Assembly (NCBI RefSeq): GCF_030272615.1
Contig: NC_081414.1
Location: 238,363,233 to 238,427,232 of the forward strand
Reading direction: 5' to 3'
Origin: Cryptomeria japonica
Taxonomy: Eukaryota; Streptophyta; Pinopsida; Cupressales; Cupressaceae
DNA: 64,000 nt
Shown: piece by piece, positions 1 through 10,115 of the stretch
Layout: every line of letters begins with the position of its first letter
Position numbering within the stretch: the first letter of the stretch is position 1
Translations under genes and position numbers: made by a program
Notes under the pieces: model-generated
What the model was told of the DNA's origin: nothing
What the model saw: only the letters and a program-made list of their open reading frames with translations
Database searches by the model: none

Positions 1-687
1 AATAAAAGAATTTATAAAACTCATAATTGTATAAAATAAATATTCATTCAGAATTGAAAAACAATTATCTAATTATAGATTAACCAACTTAGACCTATAT
101 TCTATTGAAAAATAGAGTACTTTTCTTAGACTTAAAACGTGTAATCCTTCACAAAAATGGTTGTGAATAATCCAGTAATACATAAAAGGACTTCAACTAT
201 TAGCTCTCATCAAAATTGATAATTCTGGCTTCTCCCTGGCTTTCAAGTCATATCAACGAAAGATCTTAATTAAATTACTCAGATGGCTTTCCTTTACAAT
301 CTTTGCTTGCTGACTATTGAACAATACCAAAGTCAAGTTTAAATTTGGTGGCGTTATTCAGGTGATAGGAATAAAAATAATCAGATAATGTGATACACTT
401 CCGCCAAATGAATAAAGCCAAGAAAAGATTAACAGGCCCAATGACTACAAATACTTACACACTTTCTCCAAATGCATAATGTTAAAGCACATGCATCTGC
501 ATTTTCTTGTCTTGCTACCATTTGTCCCTTCAACAATTCAATTTGCTTTGGTCTGCACCGCAATACACGGTAACATTATATTTATGTATCCAAACAACTA
601 TTGGAAAATTAAAGAACGTAGAGTTTCTCATTAGGAGGAACAACTTGGCAAGAAAAAATGGAAAAGGCAAACTGTTTTAATAGACTC
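1..687. repeat. Block P1, left part (paralogue of 41281-41790)
   Basis: No gene is visible. The stretch aligns by eye, with many substitutions and small gaps, to 41281-41790: both share the run ending in 'cttttcttagactt' or 'tttttcttagactt', the phrase 'ttgataattctggc', and the block 'taacattatatttatgtatc' at about 570 and 41729. It is the left end of a long diverged duplication (P1 and P2) whose pieces recur in the same order up to about 22850 and 51660. The true left border lies outside the window. It could be two copies of one large transposon rather than a segmental duplication. Confidence 0.7.
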
Positions 688-1943
688 AAATGGATGCTCT
701 GACAAGATATTTTTTAACTAGAGCTTATTTATAAACCCAAGTTTAATCACCATTGTTGAAAGCAAAGGGAATACTGTAGAGCTCCCTTCAAACCCAACAA
801 GGTCAGTACACAATTAACACCACTAACACCACTAGCCTTCAATGCAATGCAGCATGGTGAAATATATAAATCAGCAATTGAGTTAATTTGGCACATAGCC
901 ATTGATTGGTATCAAAGGAGCTCTATCACCATATTCCAATAACATATCCGATTTTAACTTGTCTGAATAAGATTGGGCATTTACTGACATTTAGATTGCT
1001 TACAGTGAAGGCCTTACATAGTGTTAACCTTCTAGCTATTGTATTTAGCTAGATCCCACTATCTATGGTTCTATACTTTTATAGATCTTGGTCATTCTAT
1101 GTAACCTTCATGAGAATCTATGATATAACATCATTAACCCAATACAATATTGAAAAAAACATCATTAATCTATTGAATTTCGAAAAGGCATAAGTGACAA
1201 ATATATCCAACGGAAGTCAGAAATACAAAACCCTTAACACTATCAGGACCAATTGTATCTTAGAATATGCGGAGAACGGTTATTATGCCTTGCTCATTTT
1301 ATAGTAGTCAGCTACGTTGATACTATAATTTTTAAACACTTCAGAAGTTCCAAAGGGGGTACTATGACCCTCTGTACTTACTTTGGAGCTTCTGAGCTGT
1401 TTAAAAATAATTGTATCAATTTCGATTTAATCCACTGATAAAATGCTCAGGCATAATAATCATTCCTGGGGTATTCTAAGATACAATTGATAATAATATT
1501 GTTAAAGGTTTTCTATTTCTGATTTCCGTTGGATATATTTGTCAATAATGCTTTTTGAAATTCAAGAAGGTTAACACCATGTAAGGCCTTCACTGTAAGC
1601 ATTCAAAAATGTCAGAAAACCTAAAAATTTATTGATACTGATCCCTTACATATGTTACAGGTCTTATGCAGGCAACTTCGTGAATGCACAATCTTTTTCA
1701 AACAAGTGAGAACCAGGTATGTTAGTTGAATATATTGGTAGAGCTCCTTTGATACCAAAAAAAACTAAATTGACTCAAATGTTGATTTATGCATTGCATT
1801 GAAGGCTGTAGTGTTAATTGTGTACTGACCTTGTTTGGTTTGAAGGGATCTGTACAATATTCTCTTTGCTTTCAATAGTAGTGATCAAACTTGAGTTTAT
1901 AAATAGGTTCTAATTAAAAAAAATCTTACCAGAGTATCCATTT
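688..1943. repeat. Long inverted repeat (foldback), loop near 1363-1373
   Basis: The left arm (688-1362) and right arm (1374-1943) are reverse complements with substitutions and indels. Matching pairs include 'atggatgctct' near 690 with 'agagtatccat' near 1931, 'acagtgaaggcctta' near 1001 with 'taaggccttcactgt' near 1583, and 'aaatatatccaacgg' near 1199 with 'ccgttggatatattt' near 1525. Pairing runs to the centre, where GTAC on each side encloses about 11 nt. The left arm is about 100 nt longer, so one arm has gained or lost sequence. No transposase or domain is visible. A transcript across it would form a very long hairpin. Confidence 0.75.
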
Positions 1944-2073
1944 AACTACCTACCATTTAACTAGTAAATGATAATATTAAACAAAGCCTTGGTTATTTTC
2001 AGTTCAGTACTCACTCTCTCTGTAATCTTCTTTAATATGTAGGTCCCCAACCTGACCTACCCAGGCTAGGGAA

Positions 2074-2084
2074 TTCTTACAACA
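2074..2084 (-). repeat. LTR-like end facing left (TGTTGTAAGAA on minus strand)
   Basis: Read on the minus strand, a G-rich tract (ggggga at 2086-2091) is followed by TGTTGTAAGAATTCCC. This looks like a polypurine tract abutting an LTR start. The same heading, facing the other way, is at 3352, and an equivalent outward-facing pair bounds 43166-45026. The far LTR ends are not recognisable, so the LTR reading is tentative. Confidence 0.4.
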
Positions 2085-2102
2085 GTCCCCCAGAGACAAC
2101 GA

Positions 2103-2175
2103 TGCCAGACTCTTTTTACCTTCCAATAGATTTTAAATACATTCCAACACTTTTTACACAAGAAGACAAATTCTT
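2103..2175 (+). pseudogene. Fragment of an RRM_2 (Mei2/TEL-like) exon
   Basis: Frame 2106-2138 reads D-S-F-Y-L-P-I-D-F-K-Y. 'YLPIDFK' is the start of the C-terminal RNA-recognition motif (RRM_2) of plant Mei2-like and TERMINAL EAR1-like proteins. The segment that normally follows (N-x-G-Y-A-F-V-N) is present in the paralogous P2 block at 43239. After 'YLPIDFK' the P1 sequence turns into a short reverse-complement copy of the P2 intron end and exon start, so this is a collapsed inverted duplication. It is far too short to function. Confidence 0.45.
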
Positions 2176-2417
2176 CAACATTCGTGGAAACCTTTTAAAA
2201 GTACATTCATATATATTGGAAGGAAAAAAGGTCATATGCTAATCTGGTGGCTCTTATGCATCTGTGCTCTTCTCGTTAAGTCGCTTGTAGTGTCTGTCTA
2301 AGAATCGAAGAAACACACCTCGACTAGAAAAATTAATATATAGCACGATCACATTAGTATAAATGGCAAAGTAATTGTTGTTCTTACAAATTAAGACAAA
2401 ATTAGTTTGCCAAAAAC

Positions 2418-2580
2418 CATAACATGAATACTGGGCATACCTGTATACGTTGAGAATATATCTTATAAAATCATAATACATTGAGAATGTTGTTGTTGTT
2501 ATAAAATCGAAATAAATTGGCCTTCAGAGCCATAATATGAATACTGGGCATACCTGTATACGTTGAGAATATTTCTTATC
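2418..2580. repeat. Direct duplication, spacing 113 bp
   Basis: The phrase 'gaatactgggcatacctg' with its surroundings occurs at about 2425 and 2538. The P2 paralogue has it once (about 44675), so the duplication arose in the P1 copy. Confidence 0.75.
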
Positions 2581-3351
2581 ATAACAGTTTTTCTCTCCTG
2601 TTGGGAGTTGTCCCATCTGTTACCCAAAAGCTATCCAAAACATTAAAAACAAATCTTTAGGATGGCATGCGCCACCAAAAGATATTTTCATTGAAATCTT
2701 GATATTGGCACATTCTAGGGAATTTGATTTTGTGTTAAATGCAATAAGCTTTTCTATAATCGTAGAGTAATAAAATAAAATAAAGATGTGTAGAAAAATG
2801 AAATTACTGCTGCCTGAGTTGATAGCTGTAAGGATTTTTTAGAGAAAGCATTTCTGTGATGTTGAAATTATGTTACTCAAAACTCAATTTATAGATTTAT
2901 ATTTTTAGAGAATTTTTAGATCAAATTCTGTCATTCACAAGAATACTATTGAAATTGTATATCAATATGTAGATCGAAAATTTATTTAGATATTGTAATT
3001 CTGATTAAATAGTATGTCAGATTAAATCTAGTTGACTTTCTTGAAGTTAATTAGAACAATACAGTCAACTAGATTTAGTCTGGGATATTCTGATAGTAAT
3101 ACAATTAAATCTATTTGAAAAAAATCAAAATAATAAAGGAAAAAATATTATTTTTCAATAAATCAAGACAGAGTTATCAACATAGTACATCTCAACCTTA
3201 AATTCTGTGAAGCTGAAAAGAAAAGAAAAACAAGAAAAAGAAACAGAGTTAACATACTCAAAACAGAGTTATAAAAATAGTATATCCCATTAAAAAGAGA
3301 AAAAGCCTTGTTGGCCGGCGTCGCTGTGTCTCTGTTGACCAAGAGGGGGAA

Positions 3352-4110
3352 TGTTGTAAGACAGATAGAATTCCCTATCAAAAGGATTCAGCTGACTCAT
3401 TTTCTTTCAGGCTGTAATAACAAGTGAAAGCAAAGCCTCAAGGAATCACGAGTAAAAAGATTTATAAACTGAAACCACAGTGGGTTGTATTTATATCAGC
3501 TTGTCATGGAGATTAACCAATTAAATCACTTTGCCTCTTCAAGATATAAATTGATAGAGCGTTAATTCTACTGAAAACAAATTGTAATGACCTAAGTTGC
3601 TTGTCAAACCTAGATGAATATGAGGTTCATACAGAGTTCAACTGAAGAAAGAAACATCCTGAATAGGTTAACTATTATTTCTTTATAGCTCTGAAAATAC
3701 TAATATTCAACAACTTCAAAGATTTATCGTACAATACATAGACCAACTGTAAACCTACGGAAGAGAGGGTAAAAAAATAAAATATTGTTTATCAATCTCC
3801 CCATAATCCGTGCCAGAACAATTAATGGGACAGGTGATAGGTTGGAGGAGTAGATTGAGATAGGAGTAGATTATATATTGATTAGATTCTTTTACAATAC
3901 AACTTAATTCTTAAACTCCCACCAAAATTCATTCTTTTATATGACACAGCCACATTATCTTCTATTGTATTGCAAGATTGATAGTGAATGTTTTAGGTGA
4001 TATGCCAAAGGTCACAAAATGCATGCATCATTAAGAAAAAACCCCACGAAAAGTAAAACCTATGAACGTTTCAATTAGATCTAGGCTAACCCAAAGAATA
4101 ATAAACTTGT
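3352..4110 (+). repeat. LTR-like segment beginning TGTTGTAAGACAG (copies at 15128 and 45026)
   Basis: It starts directly after a G-rich tract with TGTTGTAAGACAGATAG. The same ~750 bp recurs at 15128-16121 and, more diverged, at 45026-45720; shared text includes 'cactttgcctcttcaagata' and 'tcaatctcccca' with 'atccgtgccagaaca'. It may be the 5' portion of an LTR, but no closing CTTACAACA end follows, so the element boundaries are unknown. No ORF. Confidence 0.5.
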
Positions 4111-4276
4111 TAAACATGCAAGAGACCTTAGTAGGATTTATAATATAAAGAAAATTACAACTTTGTTTTAGGGCTTGAACCCAGGGAAGCAAATACACAG
4201 TAAATAATTTATTTAGGGCTTCAACCTAAGTTCATTACTCTTTGATAATTACCATATTTATGGAAGGATGATTTAG

Positions 4277-4435
4277 CCTCAAATTAGCATGAAGAATTAA
4301 TTAATTTCAATAATAATAACTCAACATGACTTCAAAATAACATGAATAATTAATTAATTTCAATAATAATAACTCAACATGACTTCAAATTAGCATGAAT
4401 AATTAATTAATTTCAATAATAATAACTCAACATGA
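4277..4435. repeat. Tandem repeat, 53-bp unit x3
   Basis: Units start at 4277, 4330 and 4383 and contain 'gaattaattaatttcaataa' or a near match, each ending in 'aactcaacatgact'. Repeat D copy 2 has a single unit at 20243, so the amplification is specific to copy 1. Confidence 0.85.
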
Positions 4436-4758
4436 CTACATCAGCTACTTTGACACATTGCATCTAGCACACTTCTGGCTATACTCAAATGTAGCTACTT
4501 TTGGATCACTACCTCCAATAAGCATTATAAATTTATTTAAACACTTCCACACAACACACCACCATCACATAAAGTCAAATCTGCATTTTTCCCCATTCTG
4601 AGACATGCATGATATAATGAAATCCATTAAGGAAAATCATTTCCATAACCAAATCAATTCCCAAGAGCTATTAAAATTCAAATATGCAGACACAGAGAAG
4701 ACAATCTTTTCCAAAAATAAAATGCAGAAGTAAGAACCACCAACCTACAATTTGCAAA

Positions 4759-4920
4759 ACCAAAACTTGAAGTTGAAACCTGAAATTGTCAAGCCTTCTC
4801 AAATCTAAATGGCAATCCACTCTTCCAAACCAAATTCGAACCAAAACTTGAAGTTGAAATATGAAATTGTCAAGCCTTCTCAAATCCAAATGGCAATCCA
4901 CTCTACCAAACCAAATTCGA
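4759..4920. repeat. Tandem duplication, 81-bp unit x2
   Basis: Units start at 4759 and 4840 ('accaaaacttgaagttgaaa'). Copy 2 of repeat D has one unit near 20620. The duplication length is a multiple of three, which makes an open minus-strand frame look like a protein repeat; I regard that as a coincidence of DNA duplication. Confidence 0.85.
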
Positions 4921-5487
4921 AAGCCTCTTGCAATGATCTGCCCGATGATTAACCCATGCACAGACTAGCAAGCCAAAATAAATAGAAAAATTAAATTTTA
5001 GATTATAGTTTTTTATAGTTTTTCCCACCAATAGAAAAATTTCAAGAACCATATATATTAGTTACCATTGCAAAGTTCAAAAAATACATAATATAAATAT
5101 ATATTTCTTACCTACTCAATCAAGACGACCAATTGAAAATAAGGGTAGGCAAAATATATCAAACTCAATTACTTTAATATAGAAATGACATTCAATTAGG
5201 AAATACAAATATTTCCTCAAAATTTGACGGTAGGTTAAAATAATATTATTTACAAATAATATTCCATATTTTAATTAAATAATTCTTACACAATAATTTA
5301 TAATTAATCTTCATTATTCATAATAACGCAAATAAATAAATAAAATAAAATAAATAGAACTCAAATAAATAATTAAATTAAAATCAATAAATAAAAGTCA
5401 TCTCAACAATAAATCAAATAAATTAAATAATTAAACAATATATGGAGTACAATTAAATATTAATAAATTAATTACTCAATTAAAATC

Positions 5488-7771
5488 TTTTTTGTATTAA
5501 GTATCATAGAAAAACATTACGAATTGAAAGGTCTTGGTTGAAAAAAACACAACCGTCTAACAGATGGGACTCATAGTATCAATAAAACCATGGCTGGAAA
5601 GCCTGCAAGCCATATCATGTGACCTTACATTTAGGTTACAGATGAAGCATAGGAATGATACATATTATAACCCAAAATTTATAAAATTACAGAATTGGAA
5701 GTCCCATATACGCAACATATCATAAAAGAAAGAGCTTATCAACTAGCTAAAGAAGAAGGAGGAGTCAGGATCAGTATCATCTCCCAAAGAGGGGATCCAT
5801 GCAATCCATCCCAATTTGCCCTCGCACCACACCTGTACATGTCCCTCGATGAACTGGTCTCTATAGGGATGGGTAGGCAGTCCTTCCAGTTCCATCTGAA
5901 TGAAGTCCTCTCGCTATTGTCTTGCCTCCATTTCCTGTATAAATTTCATTAGTGCGTGTTGAAAGTGTTTCTTATTACTTCCCATTTGGTCCCAAGTAAA
6001 GCCATGTGACAACTCACTGATGAAGACATATGTTGCGCCATCATTCAACCATCTGGCAAATTTGCCCTCATCAAGGCAGAGAACCACTGTGACCTGCATA
6101 GCAACAAGGTAAAGAATGAGTCTCCTAAGAGACTCGGTGAGGTATCTACCCTTGCCAATAAACACATCATCATCCCTAGATTTCCAAATGATCCAAAGAA
6201 TTTCCAAGGAGAGAATAGACCAAAAGAGATTAGCACATTTCTTGCCACCTTTAATATAACCAAGTGCCACCTCATCAATAGTAAGACATTTAGTATCAAT
6301 TGAAAGACCAAACAATTTACACACCTCTTTGGTGAAATGACACTAAAAAAAAAATGTAGCATAGATTCAAGGAGATGACACAATTTACACAATAGGGGGC
6401 TGCCATTATTGTCTTTAAGAGGGTGCCTTTGAAGTAGAAGTTTCTAGGCAAAGAACTTTTTTGGTTCAGTTGGAGCGAACCAAAATCTAAAGAGAGAAAA
6501 ATGCCACATTTTAGAATCCTAGGTGAGGTTCCAAACATTATTAAAATGAGTTAGGATATCTTCAAAATTAGCAAGGGAGTAGTAGACAAGTTTGTCTTTC
6601 ATTAGAGGGAGGGGAGAGCCATCAACCCAACAAAGGGAAGAAATTGGGGAGAGCGTAGGAGGGGAAGTTGAGGAGAGGATAGGGTCGAGTGCATTCTTGA
6701 GGATATTGTAGGTTCTGGCTTGGGAGATGGGGAGGTTGAAGGCCGTACTAAGAGCATCCCAAGAAATCAGAGAACTATCTTTCAAGATGTGTTCAAAAGT
6801 AACAAGTCCTAAGTTGTGCCATTTCAAGGTAGAACACCCTTGAAGGAAGGCCAACTGCTACCCATTATGCAGAATATTCCACCATATAGATTTGCCCAAG
6901 TTAAGAGTACCCTTATTATCAACAATGCCACTATTACTGATGAATTGTTTGACTTGGTTCCAAGCCCTCCATAAGGACTTAAAGACCTTTGAGCTCGCAA
7001 GAGAGATCTCAAAAATGCCAGCGATCAAGTCCCACATGGGCAAGTTCCTCCATTTCTTCACCTTTTTTAGGGAGGGAGCACTATATATTATGTTTGATCA
7101 AAATTTTCCAAGGTTCACTGCCATCAAGGGCTTTAATATCCACTTGGCAGCCAAGGCAATGCCCTAAATTTTGAGGTCTTTGAGGCCCATGCCCCCTACA
7201 TCTTAGATCTAACACACCAATACCATTTTATAGCATGCTATTTCCTATTCCCCTTCCCATTCAACCACAGGAATTTCCTAATTTATTTTTGAAGATAATT
7301 GAACTTGTAATTACCGAATAGCCAGGCTGAGGAGCAATAGATGTTGTATGAAGACAAGATTTTTTGATAGACCTGAAATCAACCTGTCAGGGAGAAGAAG
7401 TTTTTGGTCCATTTATTAAGTTTTTTAATCGATGTTATTCTTGAACCACTCCCACATTTCTTTTATATTTTAGGAGACAGAGAAAGGGATACCCAGATAT
7501 CTAGTGATTAGGTTCGGTCCCCCGCATTCTAGGTCAAATTTAGACAGCCAGTTAGGGGGGGAGTCAGTCCATCCTAGCAAGGTAAATTTATGGAGAGCAA
7601 TTTTGCTCCTTGAAGCCTTGCCAAATATTTCAATATTGTGCAGCAGAGAGGATAGGTTCTCCTCTTCCAAGACAAGCAGGATAGTTGTATCATTTGCAAA
7701 CTAAACATTGATAATTTCCTCTTTATTAGGGAGAGAGATGACTTTGACCCTAGGGTCATATTGCAATCCTT
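5488..7771 (-). mobile_element. LINE-B, 3' half (minus strand)
   Basis: Non-LTR retrotransposon on the minus strand, interrupted by the LTR element at 7777-14378 and continuing at 14384. Its 3' end is marked by 'taatac' plus a short A run (TTTTTT on the plus strand at 5488-5493), the same ending as LINE-A (34366-34376). 5488-5913 is 3' UTR without an ORF. Coding remnants at 5914-7771 match LINE-A in order: the segment after the RT catalytic box, a zf-RVT zinc-binding region, then a C-terminal tail without RNase H. I found no convincing target duplication. Confidence 0.85.
5914..7771 (-). pseudogene. LINE-B ORF2, C-terminal part
   Basis: Decayed reverse-transcriptase ORF read across several frames. 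From the 5' side on the minus strand: 'FAND' with the TTIL motif (7700-7670; RT catalytic box, canonical F/YADD, so one Asp is Asn), then 'LLGWTDSPPNWLSKF' and 'GGPNLITRYLGIPFSVS' (7600-7470), which match LINE-A's 'LLGWKDEPPDWL' and 'VRYLGIPFSVS'. Further on come 'FWFAPTEPKKFF' and 'LCKLCHLLESMLHFFF' (zf-RVT), then a C-terminal tail (6324-5914) resembling LINE-A's 'LKDGRATMFVYEM'. A TAG codon (7703-7701) precedes the FAND box, at the same place as in LINE-A. Not functional. Confidence 0.85.
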
Positions 7772-7776
7772 AAGAA
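7772..7776. repeat. Target-site duplication (AAGAA), left
   Basis: AAGAA directly precedes the 5' LTR and is repeated directly after the 3' LTR at 14379-14383. Removing the element and one AAGAA restores LINE-B's reading frame on the minus strand. Confidence 0.9.
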
Positions 7777-8587
7777 TGTTGGCATATGGACACTCCAATG
7801 AGACATTGTGTATGATTGAAGGTTTTGTCATTGATGGAAACCTTGCAATCCTATGGCATCAACAAGACATCATATCGGCAAAGCATTACACAAGCAAGAC
7901 AGTGCACCGGCATCAACAAAATCACTCTACATCGACACCAGCACCGGCATAGAAGAAAAGATGTATACTGGCATAGAGGTCAACAAGATTTTTGATATGT
8001 AATATTTTGATTATTATTGTAAGCCGACTTGGCAAATTGTAAAATGACTCTTGTATATAAAGGAGATCATTGTAGACATTTAAGTGTGTAAGAAAGAGAG
8101 CATAAAGAAAATTATTAGGTAGACCTAATGTGGGAATTATAGGTCAAGGGTATATGTAAAGAACAAAGTTAGAACCGGTACTGAATCTGGCATTGGAGAT
8201 GCTATTGTAAAGCAATACAAGTCTTTGGATTAGTATAATCGTCATTGTAAGTTAGTGTGACTTCTCATTAAGCAGTGAGCTCTAGGCAGTTGGCCTTCCT
8301 CCATGTGTAGGCCCCTATTGTAAGTAATATTCTCTTATTGGCCAGTAAGTGAATATTGTGAGTCACAAATCCCACTGAGGTTTTTCCCACATCGGGTTTC
8401 CTCATTAAACATATTGTGTTATGGTGTTCTTTTCATGTGGATGTTTCTAATTCTGTTTATTGCTTTCATTCTTGCATACCAGTATACTGCTATTTTATGT
8501 TCTACATGTTTTAACTTAAGAAATACTACTCACCTATTAGATACTGATTCACCCCCCCCTCTCTCAGTATTTGTGGGAATCCTAACA
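7777..8587 (+). repeat. 5' LTR
   Basis: 811 bp, begins TGTTGGCATATGG and ends GGAATCCTAACA. Colinear over its whole length with 13570-14378. Many differences are transitions at CCGG/CCGGC sites, e.g. 'catatcggc' against 'cataccggc'. A TATA box lies at 8054. Confidence 0.95.
8054..8063 (+). promoter_or_regulatory. TATA box of the 5' LTR
   Basis: TATATAAAGG, preserved in the 3' LTR at 13847-13856, about 280 bp into the LTR. It is the only strong TATA-like site in the repeat and a plausible U3 core promoter, with transcription starting some 30 bp downstream. Confidence 0.6.
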
Positions 8588-8589
8588 AT

Positions 8590-8602
8590 TTGTATCAGAG
8601 CC
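8590..8602 (+). promoter_or_regulatory. Primer-binding site (initiator Met tRNA type)
   Basis: TTGTATCAGAGCC starts two bases after the 5' LTR. Plant copia elements usually have TGGTATCAGAGC, complementary to the 3' end of initiator tRNA-Met; this copy differs at one position. Confidence 0.8.
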
Positions 8603-8658
8603 TGGTCTTCTATTTTTAGAAGCCTAACAACTTGAGGAAGATCTTGACACTAGTAAAG

Positions 8659-9816
8659 ATGGAAAATATGATGAAGCAACTTGAAGGAGCTCTTACTGAC
8701 TATGATGCAGAGAAGTTGAAAAATATCAAATTAGAAGATGATTTAAGAGCAGCTTAGGATATCATTCAGGCACTTCAAGAAAATCTTACTATTACAAGAA
8801 ATAAGAGAAGAGAACTTTGTGAAAAATTGCAAAATGAGAATGATGAAAAGGAATCACTTAATGATATGATAAGCAAGCTAAAACAAGAGATCATGACAAC
8901 AAAAAATTAAATGTAGGATATGACTATGAGATTTTGCAAAGAGATTGAGGACAGAAAGAAGAATGAAGAAGAATTGACCAGAAGACTAAGTGATGCAACA
9001 AATGAGAACACAAGACTTAGCTATGAAAATGACATGTTGAAGACAGATCTGATGCATACTCAGAATGACTCAAATGAACTAATGAGACGAAAAGAAATCT
9101 TGGAAAGGGAATTGGAAAATGCAAATCAACATAAAGAAAAATTCAAGAAAAGCTCAGAAGAACTTGGTACCTTATTGAAGAATCAAAATCCCAAAGGTGA
9201 CACTTTTGGAATTGGCTTTGAAGTTGGAGAAAGCTCTGGTACTACAAATACTCAGGATCACAGCAAACCGGTAAGACCACCTAATTCTTATAAATTCAAT
9301 GGAAAATGCTTTAACTGTAATAAATATGGTCATAGGGCAAATGAATGTAGATCTAAGAATTATCAGAATATCAATACACCCACTGGTCAATGTTCCAAAT
9401 GCAACAAAGTTGGTCTTAACTTTGAAAATTGCAGAATGAATGTGAGATGTTATGTTTGTGGAAGATTTGGACATCTATCTAATCAATGCAGAACACAAAC
9501 TGGCATAGGTTATGGGAAAGTTATTCAGAAAAATAATGTAATTTGTTATGCATGTAACAAGATTAGGCATATTGCTAAATTTTGTAGAAGTAAAGGCACA
9601 CCGATAGACAACAAAAGTGCTAGCTTGAAAGGTAAAGAAAAAGTTGAAGAGGTTAAGCAAGAATTCTCAAAGCAATGGATTAGAAAAGTTGATCTAAATA
9701 TTGGGAATACTCCTCCATCAGTAGAACCAACTAATGCTTCACCGCCAGGATAGAGTGATGCTTCACCGACAGGACAGAGTAGTGCTCCACTGGTAGGAAG
9801 TTCTTCATCTAATTGA
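8659..9816 (+). pseudogene. Gag-like coiled-coil protein with zinc knuckles
   Basis: About 386 codons in one frame from ATG 8659 to TGA 9814-9816. Residues 1-175 are Lys/Glu-rich with Leu spacing typical of coiled coil. The region around 'KKSSEELGTLL' resembles the segment before the knuckles in plant copia Gag. Four CCHC-like knuckles follow: CFNCNKYGHRANEC (9307), CSKCNKVGLNFENC (9391; its His is replaced), CYVCGRFGHLSNQC (9448) and CYACNKIRHIAKFC (9544; central Gly replaced). Stops at TAG 8755, TAA 8908, TAG 8914 and TAG 9751 break it; those at 8755 and 9751 lie where CAG is expected. The N-terminal UBN2-type Gag domain of autonomous copia elements is absent. Confidence 0.85.
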
Positions 9817-10115
9817 AGAAAATTTTCTTGAGGGTTTGGCAATCTAATGACACATGCTATTATTCCCTTGGTTAGAGATAAGAAGTTGAAAATCACTTAT
9901 TATTGGCAAACAATGTGAAGTGAATACTTAACCGACATACAATTAATGTGGTAGATAGCAAAAAAGACTTTATAAAATAAGGTTTTGGCTCCATTTCATT
10001 TCACTGTGATTTCAAACTTTTAGAGAGCGCAAAGATTCCGAGCTAAGGCATTTTGAGCAAGAAGAAAGCACACTCCAAGCAATCATCCATCCAAGATAGA
10101 AAAACATATTTTATC
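9817..10115 (+). other. Spacer between the two ORFs of the LTR element
   Basis: About 300 bp without a recognisable domain. This is where protease-integrase-RT would start in an autonomous copia element, and none of those motifs is present. A leader for the second ORF could lie here, but no signal is distinctive. Confidence 0.5.

Larger units (their letters stand above)
2085..3351. other. Interval between outward-facing LTR-like ends, P1 copy
   Basis: No intact coding region. It corresponds to 43167-45025 in block P2; shared landmarks are 'acaaattcttcaacattcgt' at 2169 and 44455, and 'gggcatacctgtatacgttg'-type text near 2435, 2545 and 44690. P1 contains a 113-bp-spaced direct duplication (2418 and 2531) that P2 lacks, while P2 contains about 1.2 kb of inverted gene fragments that P1 has largely lost. 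The last bases (3341-3351) form a purine tract before the right LTR-like end. Confidence 0.5.
4111..5457. repeat. Dispersed repeat D, copy 1 (copy 2 at 20085-21205)
   Basis: Both copies open with 'tgcaagaNaccttagta' and end with 'gtcatctcaacaataaatca' followed by AT-rich sequence. Order and content match throughout. Copy 1 is longer because two internal segments have been amplified (53-bp unit three times at 4277, 81-bp unit twice at 4759). D interrupts block P1: compare 4100-4115 with 16250-16275, where the same flank continues without it. No transposon protein or clear terminal repeat is visible, so its class is unknown; a non-autonomous element is likely. Confidence 0.7.

Noticed and set aside
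4671-4961. Minus-strand ORF with a repeated 27-residue unit as a repeat protein
   Set aside because: It is explained by an 81-bp tandem DNA duplication in repeat D1; copy D2 has one unit and no equivalent long ORF.
9172-9896. Minus-strand ORFs inside the gag-like gene
   Set aside because: They are antisense shadows of a plus-strand ORF with clear zinc knuckles.
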